A stretch of 64,000 nt of DNA from Phanerodontia chrysosporium. Lineage: Eukaryota; Basidiomycota; Agaricomycetes; Polyporales; Phanerochaetaceae. The stretch's first letter is position 1. Each line of letters starts with the position of its first letter. Position numbers and translations under genes: made by a program. Shown piece after piece: positions 9,558-18,412 of the stretch. The stretch is taken from the NCBI GenBank assembly GCA_001910725.1, contig MJGA01000017.1:1-64000 (forward strand), given 5' to 3'. The notes beneath the pieces were generated by a model that was not told the origin of the DNA, ran no database searches, and saw only the letters and a program-made list of their open reading frames with translations.

Positions 9558-10683
9558 ATGCCGGCTCCTGACGCCCAATATACCCGCCAATTCTGCATCT
9601 GCACTAAGCTCGCCACGGACGGGGCCTGCACCCGCGGAGCATGCCAATATAGCCACACTCTCCTCGACACTGCGCGGCTTACAGCATTAGTGGGGGAGCT
9701 CGCGCCTACCGCCACAGAAGAGCAGGTGTACTGTCTGATCGAGTACACGAAATACTCCGCGATGCTTGATGGTGTAGACCCCGACGAGCACAAATGGCGG
9801 ATGCGACTTCTTGCCGGAGGGCGTGCGACGCTCTATGAGGCGGGGCTTGGTACGTCAGGGAGCGGGGGGAGCGTGAGCGTGCAACCGGTGTACCCGGTGA
9901 AGGGCCAAGGAGCTGAGGCGTATGCCGCCATGGACATCCTGGAACGGCGGGTATTCGGACGAACCCATCCTGTCAGTGCCTTATCTATTCGCATACAGTT
10001 TCTCACGCTCACCTCGCCATACCTTGTAGCCCGACCCTATAAGGCGCACGCTCTGCCAGCAGCACATTGCGGGCAACTGTCGGCTGGGCAGCGCGTGCCG
10101 CTTCAGCCACACCCTCTTCAATATGCAGCGCATCGACACGATCCTCGCTGAAGCCGTACGCGAGCGCGGCTACGCAGATTACCGTCCGCTCGTCGAGGCC
10201 GAATACATGCGCCCAGCCGGTGCACCCGCCCTGCTCTGGCGCGTGACGCTCCGCTGTGTCGTTGGCGGATACCAGCAGAAGGCCGCGCCACAGCCCGTGG
10301 TCGTCACTGCCCCGGATCTGAACGCCGCGTTCCGCCTTCTCGAGGGCCAGTTTGCTGCAAGCTCGGGCAAGCCCCAACCCACACCGGCGAGCTCGACCCA
10401 TTCGGGGCATCGCAGACATTCGGTATGTCCAGTATCCTCCTTCGCTGATACGATACTCACGGTGTGGTGATCAAAGACTGCCCCACCCCGCCCTGCAAGG
10501 GGGCGTCCCCGCCAGCAATCTGCGCCGAACCGGCCAACACCGCCACATAGTGCATCAGCACCTGCAGACCCCCAACACTCGTCCGCGCAGCCATCTGCGC
10601 CCAATGACCCTCCGCCGTCGTACCACGATGCGATGCGGGGTGGTCACCCTCCGTCGTCCTTCAGTGCCAAGCGCACGCTTTGA
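9558..10683 (+). CDS. CCCH zinc-finger family protein 2 with PPxY tail
   Basis: Three exons: 9558-9971, 10030-10422 and 10477-10683, ~337 aa. Finger 1 is CTKLATDGACTRGACQYSH. Finger 2 is canonical, CQQHIAGNCRLGSACRFSH (C-x8-C-x5-C-x3-H), the best finger in the family. Each finger is followed by TL-x-RI/RL and an alpha/beta unit; the first ends ILERRVFGRTHP exactly at a phase-0 intron, as in the paralogues. Exon 3 is a Pro/Ser-rich tail with a PPxY motif (NDPPPSYHDAM). Unlike gene 1 there is no membrane segment. Tandem CCCH proteins commonly bind AU-rich or poly(A) RNA, which is the likely but unproven role. No frameshift is needed. Confidence 0.75.
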
Positions 10684-11101
10684 GCAAGCTTTGTATTCTG
10701 CACGCATCCCAGCTCCGTCAGTCAAACTTGTCTTCATGCCTCGCTTGGAAGGTGTTGCTCAGTGTACTCAACGTTCCTCGACGGCACCTTTGCCATTTCC
10801 CAATCAGACCGGAAAGCTGGATTGTCTTCACTTCACTGGGTAGAAAGTTTCCTCTGGTTCATCTTGTAACAGAACTCGGGTCCCACATAGCTGTACATTA
10901 TTTGTATCAGGTACTTTGTCACGAACGTTGTATAATGGTGTGAAGACTAGCCTCCTGCTGAAGATGTAGGAGCCCGAGCTCTGATGGTTGCAAAAACGGC
11001 AAGTAATATCTGCGATGCTGGATGGAATGCGAAGGTATGTGACGCGAAAGAATCCGCGAGCCCCTCGATTCCTTTCCTGTACTAGCCAGGGCGTGGTGTG
11101 T
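10684..11101. other. Convergent intergenic region, CCCH genes 2 and 3
   Basis: The minus strand stays open below 11102 in the unspliced frame of gene 3 (to 10828), but that part lacks family similarity, so I take it as 3' UTR. Nothing else is recognised. Confidence 0.4.
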
Positions 11102-12019
11102 TCAAGTTGTCTGCCTCGCGGGCTGCAAGTTAAATCAGCATTTGCGTACAAAACACGGTACGACAACCGACCCACCGTAGTCTCCAGAAAGCTTGCCATG
11201 TACCCCACAAAACTCCTCTCGAGCCCCGCCAGATCGGGCGCAGCCGTGACATAGTCCTGCAGCATGTCCGAGTTGAGCTGCATGACCGCCCAGTACGGCT
11301 CCCCGGGGCCGCTCTCGGGGGCCGTGTACGTGAAGAACGTCGGCGAGCGCAGCGGCCGCACCGGGCGCGCGGACCACTCGCGGAGCATGCGCTCGACGGC
11401 CGTGAAGTCGACGAGCGCATGGCTGTGGCCGCACGCGCAGCCCGCGGCGGCGTCGTAGGTTCCCTCTGCGACGGCCTTGCACAGTGTCGCCTGCGGGTCG
11501 CCGGCCCTCCACGCGACCTGGGAGGTGTGGCACAGCTCAGCAGACGGGGTGCCAAGGGGGGGCAGGCGGGAAACGCACCGGTGCGACGCGCCCAAATATG
11601 CTCTCCTCCAGGTCCTGCACCGCCGCGAGCGCGCTTGCGAACGCGCGCCGCGGGTACTTTGGGCGCGCGGGCACGGCGTACACGGTGCTGTCGAGCGCGA
11701 GGTGCGCCACGCCGTACACGCTCGCGGTCCACTCGCCCGCCAGCACCGCCCCGTCGGCGGCGCGGCGCACGCTGAACTCGAGCACGAGCGAGCGCGGCGT
11801 CGCCGCGGCCGTCAGCTTGAAGCGTGCAGGCCCTGCGGTGGGGCCGCGTGGTGGCGCGGTGTTGCGCGGCGGCGGCGGAGCGAGGCGCAGGAGGCGTGCG
11901 GGGTCGAGCAGCGTGTGGCTGAAGGCACACGCGTCGCCGCGCGGGCATGCGCCCTCGGCGAAGGCATGGCACATCGTGCGGCGTGCGTGGGCGGGGTCGC
12001 GGCGGTGGCGGCGGGGCAT
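11102..12019 (-). CDS. CCCH zinc-finger family protein 3, short form
   Basis: Three exons: 12019-11579, 11517-11176 and 11122-11102. Finger 1 is CHAFAEGACPRGDACAFSH (C-x7-C-x5-C-x3-H). An Ala/Pro-rich linker and an alpha/beta unit (SLVLEFSVRRAADG.. VQDLEESIFGRVAP) end at the same phase-0 intron as in the paralogues. Exon 2 opens VAWRAGDPQATLCKAVAEG, close to gene 1's VSWKAGDPGVTLCKSLADG, with a degenerate second finger (C-x13-C-x-C-x3-H). The last exon would code only PARQTT, so the Pro-rich PPxY tail is missing. An unspliced read-through to 10828 is possible but looks non-coding. Start ATG 12019; a second ATG lies next to the finger. Function inferred as RNA binding. Confidence 0.65.
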
Positions 12020-12356
12020 CGCTGGGTATGTGGTTAGGTGGTGCGTGCGACGAGGAGGAGGAGGGGGAGGGGGACATGCCTCTGCGCATTGGCGTACATG
12101 AGTGTACCACGTGCGAACTTAGACTGCGGGACGCTTGAACAGCTGGTTGGCGGCATGAGGGGGAGGTGCGTGTGTGGAACGTGCAGCGCACCGGAATGCA
12201 GCGATGAGGTAGACAGGGTGCGACATTGTCAGAGAGCACGAGACCATTACATTACTAAGTATGGCTACAGAGCGAAGACCAAGAACGAGCGACATGAGAA
12301 AGAGACGAGTCCAGACGACCATGATCAACATAACAGAACCGGGAGAGCCCATCCAG
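12020..12356. other. Intergenic between F-box/WD40 gene and CCCH gene 3
   Basis: It contains the F-box gene's 3' UTR and the promoter of CCCH gene 3, including the CACGTG element at 12108-12117. Confidence 0.4.
12108..12117 (-). promoter_or_regulatory. E-box-type element upstream of CCCH gene 3
   Basis: On the minus strand TTCGCACGTG, 9 of 10 matches to the TTCTCACGTG core upstream of genes 1 and 2, about 90 nt before the ATG at 12019. Confidence 0.35.
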
Positions 12357-14603
12357 TCAACTCTTCGCTTCCCCATCCGGCCGGAAACTCCAAATCTCAA
12401 CCTGGGTCTTGCCCGCGCGCTTGCACATGATCGCGCAAGTACGCTCCGTGTACGCGACCTTCCACACGCTCTCGCACGGCTCGCTCATCTCACGCACGTA
12501 CTCGAACTTCCCGCCGAGCCCGCCTTCCGCGCCCGCAGCGCCGGGCGGCGCGTCCTGGCGGAACTCGAAGAGGCGCACCCGCCCGTCGTTCCCGCCCGTC
12601 ACGAGGAAGCGGCTGTCGAACTGGAGGCCAGTGACGCTGCTGTCGTGTGCCGCGAGGCGCTGCACGATGTTAAACGGCTTCGCTTGTGCCTGCGCCGTGT
12701 GGGCGCTAGCCGGAGGTGTGCCCGCGGTGCGCGGCGGGCTGGGCGGCGGCGGTGTCGCGGGCGACGGCAGCGAGAACGAGCGCGAGTATTGCAGGGAGAG
12801 CGCGTCCGCGGGCGCAGGGGGCGCCGGAGCGGGGAGCGCGCCGCGCACGATGGAGAAGATGATGATGCGCCCGTCGGAGCCTCCCGTGACGAGGACGTTG
12901 TTATACAGCTGCACCTGGCAGACGAGGGCTGTGTGGCCTTGAAGCAGCGCTGCGCAAGTTCTGCAAAGCATTCTCAGAGAATTACCAACGTGTTAAAGCC
13001 GTTCGACGTACCCAGTCTCGGCGTCCCAGACCCGTACCGTCGTGTCCAGGCCTCCGCTGGCGATGCGGATGCCGTCGAACGCGACGGAGTAGATCTGGTG
13101 GTGGTGGCCGCGCATGACATGCAGGCACTCGCCGGTGTCGATGTTCCATAGGCGGCATGTGAAGTCGTAGCTGCCGCTAGCGACCTTATTCCCACACACG
13201 TCGATGCTCCGCACACTGTCCTCGTGCCCCTCAAGTACACGGAGGCACTTGCCGTGCTGGATGTCCCACACCCGCAACGTGCGATCGCGTGAGCCGGTCA
13301 CGGCGATCGGGCGGTTGTGCAGGACCTTCAGGCAGCGGATGGTGGAAGTGTGACCCTTGAGTGTATATATGCAGAATCTATTGGGCAGGGTGAGTGGAAG
13401 CGGGAGAAGCGGTAGTCGAGTGACGCACCCAGAGACGACATCCCACACTCGGAGATCCTTATCGCAGCCTCCGCTGACCACCAAAGCGCTAGGCTGCCCC
13501 CACCCGTCCGAGGCTCCCGCAGCCTCGCTCGGCCGCCCATGTGGCCAGGACTGCTTCGAGGGCTTCTTGGATGGCTTCGGCACCTCCGAAGGCATCGTCT
13601 CCAGCCCCAGCGCGACACGCATCGAGAAGGACAGGGTGGAGCTCGCAGGCGCAGGCTCTTCTGACCTGCCTCTCCGATGCCTCGCGCTCGGCCCGCCGAG
13701 CTTCATGTCTCGCATGCATTCATCGATAGGCGGATCTATGCGCTCGCCGCCGGCCCTGACGAGTGCGACTGCCCACACGCCAGCGTTGTGCCCAACGAGC
13801 GTCCGGCAGCTGACCCCTGTGCGCGCACTGAAGATGTGAATGCGACTGTTCGCGAGACCGATGACGAGCCAGTCGGTGTCTAGGGCGATGGATGTCGGGA
13901 CTGCCGACGACGGGTTGGTCACCGGCGGCTGCATGGCATCGTTCGGCAGGTGTTGTTGGGACGTGAGGGGGATGCGACGTAGCAGTGTGCCACCAGTACG
14001 CCACTTTGTGACTGGGTGGGCGATTAGGGTCAGTGCACGCAGGAGGACAAAGGAACGCACGGGTCATCCAGCGTAGCTTGAAGTGAGTGCGATACGAGAA
14101 CTTGGGTGATGACGATTGCAGCTCGTGGCTGCTTGGGGATGGAGATATAGGACTTGGTGGTTGATTGTGCTGCCTTGAGGCAACGACGGAATCCCAGTCC
14201 TGGTCGATGTCGAAATCGTGCACCTCGCACATGTGCTTCCACAGGCAGTCCTCGAGGACGAGAGTGTGCCAGTACCGACTGACTTGGCCAGCCTTGAGGA
14301 GCGACTGGGATCATGAATAAAGCCAAGGATGTGGAGGGCGAGTTCTGCAGGCAGGTCCCGAAGGAAGTCGCGTTTCAGGAGAGGCGCGACGGTGGTGGAG
14401 ACAAAGAGTAGTTCATGTGGTGTGCACTCGCTGAGAATCGCCTCGAGGAGTTGTTTCCGCTGATGTGGTGGAAGAATGGAGAACTCGTGCTTGTAGAGAG
14501 AGCTGGTGAAGGTAGGCTGTGGTGGCAGGCTGGGACCTGGGGACGGTGCAGGTGTTGGCGGGGTGACGACGGGGATGTACAGCCCCGAGTTGTTGACTGA
14601 CAT
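12357..14603 (-). CDS. F-box/WD40 protein, Cdc4/FBXW7-type SCF substrate receptor
   Basis: Start ATG 14603 (MSVNNSGLYIP); introns at 14060-14012, 13428-13378 and 13011-12961. The F-box region reads FLRDLPAELALHILGFIHDP, then QSLLKAGQVSRYW after restoring one C at the run 14307-14309. A linker leads to WD40 repeats, e.g. TGSRDRTLRVWDIQHGKCL, ASGSYDFTCRLWNIDTGECL and VTGGSDGRIIIFS. The repeat spacing and the closing VWKVAYTERTCAIMCKR segment resemble FBXW7/Cdc4 more than Met30. Such proteins bind Skp1 by the F-box and phosphodegrons by the propeller, delivering cyclins and other regulators to SCF ubiquitin ligase. An Ala/Pro/Ser insert (about 12830-12700) interrupts the late blades and an acidic/Ser insert lies between early blades. 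The orthology is inferred from pattern. Confidence 0.85.
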
Positions 14604-14997
14604 GGGAGAGAGACCGTAGAGATGGGTTGGCGGTGCTGGAGGAAAGGGAGAGAGAGCAGTAGCAGCCGGCGGGAGAGCAGACCCGGTGGTCGCGGCAGCG
14701 GTGCAAGACGCAGAAAGACAATCCCGGCCTCGGGCGCCAATCGAGCTCACCGTTGTGGCGCTCCCGTGGGAAACCCCGCCGGCCGCCGGCGGATCACTGC
14801 GCGCTGATCCGCAGATGCGTGCGCGCGCGCTTCAGACGCCCCGGCGTTGACGTCACGCGGCTGGCGACATCGCGGACTTTGTCGGGCAGCCTCTTCGGAC
14901 GCCGAAGGCGTATTTCAACCGAGGACCTTTCCCTCGACCTCCCAGTCACGACCCTTTTCACGACCTTCCCCTTTTCTCCTCCTCCACATCCTCCAAA
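14604..14997. promoter_or_regulatory. Divergent promoter region, F-box gene / MARVEL gene
   Basis: 394 nt between two divergent start codons. The F-box ORF is open upstream of 14603 (to about 14750) without an ATG. I see no clear TATA box. Confidence 0.4.
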
Positions 14998-15781
14998 ATG
15001 GTCAGCTGGGATCCTCATGTCCGTCGTGGTCACCCCAGTGAGTCTGCAACTCGCACGAGTCAGCCTAAACTTCGCCTTACATCCCCGCAGTTATGCTGGG
15101 GCTCATCATCCTCTTCGGTATCGTCGAGGTACGACTCGTGTGTCCTCGAACCCGACCTCGCTTCTGATCCTTGTCTCTCAGATGTCCATCTCGGCGTGGC
15201 TCGTGTCCCGCTACAACGCCCACCACAACTACTTGAGCACCGGTGAACGCGACCGCACGCGCTTCCTCCTCTTCACCTCCGTCTGGACCATCGTCTTCTC
15301 CCTGCTATACTCGTTGCTCTTCTTCCAGTCCCCCGACGGCTCCTTCCTCACCAGCGTCGGCAGCCATGGCATATTGTGCGTCCCCTTTCTCCTTGCTTCC
15401 GCACGCCGCCGTGACGCTCAAAGTGGCGCCATTCTGTAGCATGTTCCTAACCTGGGTCTTCTGGCTCTCTGGAGCAGCGGCGATTACGCAGTCCCTGGGT
15501 GGGGGTCTCAACTGCGGGTGCGTCTCTCCCCTGTCTCTTGTTCGGGATCGGTAACCGAGACCTTGCCTAGACGCGATCATGTTACGTACTGTGGTCAGCT
15601 CAACGCGCTCGAGGCGTTTGCCTGGATCGAGTTGTACGTGCCCACTTCCTGTACCCGCGGTCATCTCCGTGCTCACTCCCTGATCAGCGTGCTCACCACG
15701 TTTGCCCTCGTGGTCATTATGCTGCGCGGTATCGCGGCTGCTCGGCGCGGCGATGGTATCAAGGGCTCCCTGGTCTCCTAA
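14998..15781 (+). CDS. MARVEL-type four-span membrane protein
   Basis: Six exons: 14998-15037, 15091-15128, 15182-15375, 15440-15517, 15571-15633 and 15688-15781, ~168 aa. Hydrophobic segments in order: IMLGLIILFGIVEMSISAWLV; SVWTIVFSLLYSLLFF; MFLTWVFWLSGAAAI; and, after CGQLNALEAFAWIEF, VLTTFALVVIMLRGIA. The Arg after helix 1 (SRYNAHHNYLS), the GERDRTRFLLF segment before helix 2 and the Cys/Ala-rich stretch before helix 4 fit fungal MARVEL proteins (Nce102/Sur7-like), which sit in plasma-membrane domains or vesicles. The many small exons all have GT-AG borders and keep one frame. Start is the first ATG (MVSWDPHVRRGHP). Confidence 0.8.
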
Positions 15782-16404
15782 AGACAAAGCATGCCCTCCA
15801 CGCCTGCATACGAACACTCCTGTGCACACTCTTCAGTCCCTTCCTGTCTGTTGTTCCCCTACTGCCACTTTTGGATTTGTATTCTACATCTGGGTTTGTA
15901 ATTTCCGTGCGTCTCTGTAGTTTATCTACCCCCATTCTGTATTTGCATGATTGTGTTCCCCTTGTCTCAGCCGCGGCGTGACAAGAAACATCCAAAACAT
16001 GATGTGGATGCCAGTGAACAGTACGTCGCTGCCAACTCGTCCTTAAGCCCTCACGCACTTCCTCGATACACATTTACAGCCCGTGCATCCTCAATCACCA
16101 TGGCACAAATAACGAACGCAAAGGCCAAGATAGGAAAAGAACAGAACTCGACGAGGACGCCGACACAGACCGCGTCCAGGCTCAATGGCATGCCCCCTGG
16201 AGTAAACCAGGGCAGCTATGAGCAGTGTCTCGAGCACGAACGGGATGCTCATGACGTCGCTGCTGCGCGACGCACCGTGCTCGGGGTTGGATCAAAACGA
16301 TGTGTTTTCAGAATAGTTGTGATTGATGAAAGGGTATACAATAGGGCATCGTGTATGTGCGTGAAATGTCAGACCAGAGAATGAGACAATCCTCGACACG
16401 TCCC
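15782..16404. other. Convergent intergenic region
   Basis: It holds the 3' UTRs of the MARVEL gene (+) and the PH-like gene (-). A 145-codon plus-strand ORF (15947-16384) has no coding character that I can defend. Confidence 0.4.
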
Positions 16405-17972
16405 CTACGTCCGGAAAATCCTCGACAGGACGCGCCTGATTACGCCCTGCGATCTCCCCACAGGCGGCTCCACACTAGTACTACCACCAGCCTCGCTAGC
16501 AGCCCGCGCAGAATACGAAGGCGGCGCCCCACGCGGCCCCGCCGACGGCGACGCAGCATCCGGCGCGCCGTCGTACTTCGGCGGGGGCGCCGCCTCGCTT
16601 GGCGCACCGTCGTACACCGTCTGGGTCAGGTCGACCTCTTCCGCAGCGTCGACGGCATGTGCGGGCGGCGCGCGCCGCATGCTCGTCGTCCAGTGCTCCT
16701 TGAACGCCTTCTCAAACGCGAGCGCCTCTGCGGGGGCCGCCGTTCCGTCAGCAACGACAACACGTGCGGGAACCAGGGCCGGGGGTGGGACGTACGGTCG
16801 CAGTCCGCGAAGCGCAGGCAGTACACGGGCGCGCGCGTGCGCTCGCTGCGCGGCAGTGCGTCGGCGCAGAGGCCCCAGACGCGCGCGCGCTCGCAGGCGG
16901 GGTGCGTGCGCAGCGTCATGGTCGCCGGCACTGGCGAGTGCTATCAGCTTCCGTCGCAGACACGGAGACGGAGGAGCAAGGAGCGCGCACTGCGGTGGTC
17001 GATGCACGTCTTGCGCGTCTCCCGCCGCACGGCGACGAGGTACACCGCCTGCGGGTCGCGCCAGTCCTCGGCGAACTTGACCTTGCACACGCCCTGCGCC
17101 GCCCAGTCGCGTGCGCCGCGCGCGAGGATGAAAAGCTTGGCGTGGCTGTTCAAGCGGGTCGTGGTCAATGTTTCGGGAGAATGCAGTGCTGCAGCGACGT
17201 ACGTGCTAAACAAGACGCGTGGCCCGCGGCGGTCGTAATAATGCCACGGTAAAGAACCGGGCACGGCGCGTACGCTCGCAGAGGACGCACTCTTCTTGTA
17301 GGCGTCGCGGTACGCGTCCTCGAACCCTTGTGCGACTGCTCGACAGCGCGTTGAGCACGGGCGACGACTGTATAAGAGTCTGAGCCTTGACCTACGTTCA
17401 GCCGTGTGGCATCGTAAGCAGTACACCGCGCCCTTCTCATAGTCGCGTCCCGCGGAAGAGTGCGTGTAGATGCTCCAGACGCGGCTGCGGCTGCACTCGG
17501 CGTGTGTGCGCATCGTCACGAAGGCCGGCACTGCATCCATGAAGTGAGCGTATGAGCCGCAAATACAAGAGCGTGCAATATCAGGGGCGTACTAGGATGG
17601 TCGGCATACCGCGTGCCGGTGCTCTTCCGCGCTACGACGACGTGTATCTCTTTTGTGGCACTTCTCTGCACAATTCTCAGCTCGCATGAGCCGATGCGGT
17701 CCCATAGCATTGTTTCCTTATCAAAAATGAAGAGTTGGCCGTCGCTACCGGCATTATCAGCGATGCCCTGGGTGCTTGGAACGGAGAAATTACGTTTGGA
17801 ACAACGTAGCCTCGTCTGCTTGTGTAGATGTGCTAGGTCCAAAGTCGACCGGCCAGTCTGATGAGGAGTAGTCCCGAAGTCTACGCCCAGAGCGGTTGCC
17901 GAACAACTCGACGTAGGTCGGAAGGTCTTCGTCTGACATTGTATTGCGCTGGTACATGCTGTACTCCGACAT
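16405..17972 (-). CDS. Protein with two tandem PH-like (RanBD/WH1-like) domains and PPxY motifs
   Basis: Start ATG 17972 (MSEYSMYQRNTMS); introns 17793-17745, 17592-17531, 17395-17336, 16990-16931 and 16795-16728. Domain 1: GQLFIFDKETMLWDRIGSC, then HVVVARKSTGTRYADH, then RTHAECSRSRVWSIY, then AVYCLRC and FEDAYRDAYKK. Domain 2 repeats it: AKLFILARGARDWAAQGVC, VAVRRETRKTCIDH, RTHPACERARVWGLCAD, PVYCLRFADC, FEKAFKEHW. The order (LFxFD..W..G, xxxRR.T....H, RxWxW-like, LxxRF, FxxxF helix) is that of Ran-binding/WH1 PH folds. The tail has two PPxY motifs (PPPKY, PPSY) and ends GVIRRVLSRIFRT. The two central introns of each domain are phase 1 at matching positions, showing an intragenic duplication. 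Ligand unknown; Ran binding is only suggested. Confidence 0.6.
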
Positions 17973-18412
17973 CTTAACTCGTCATGAGAGTTTTACACAT
18001 GAGCTTTACCAAGCACCTACCTCAAAACCAGAACAACGAGACTGGGGGGAACTTGCTGTCCGCGCGAGAGGGGTCCACAGCAGCTTGTAATAAAGGCGTA
18101 ATCATATGCACAGCCTCGTGATAACACGCGCAAGGCTCAATACAAACCTTTCCGTGTATACCGGGGCATGGATTCAGCACCTCGCCAGAAGGTCGCAGAC
18201 TAGAAGAACGGGCGGTGCCTGGCAGAGGCACTGTTCCGCATTGAACAAGCGCTGGCAATGCTGTCCGCCTAGAGGATGGCGGACGGGTTCTATAATCTTA
18301 TTTAGAAGTACACCGCGGCGCGAGGCTCCTTATCTACATATCGATCTCTGTATAGACTCGTTAGACTTACACGACTCGAGTGCGAGTCACATACCTAGCA
18401 CACACAACCACT
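17973..18412. other. Intergenic, malic enzyme 3' side to PH-like gene
   Basis: It holds the malic-enzyme 3' UTR and the PH-like gene promoter. No further element is recognised. Confidence 0.4.

Noticed and set aside
10828..11595. Unspliced 255-codon reading of CCCH gene 3 exon 2 to 10828
   Set aside because: The part after the GTGGGT donor at 11175 loses all similarity to the paralogues, so the spliced short end was preferred.
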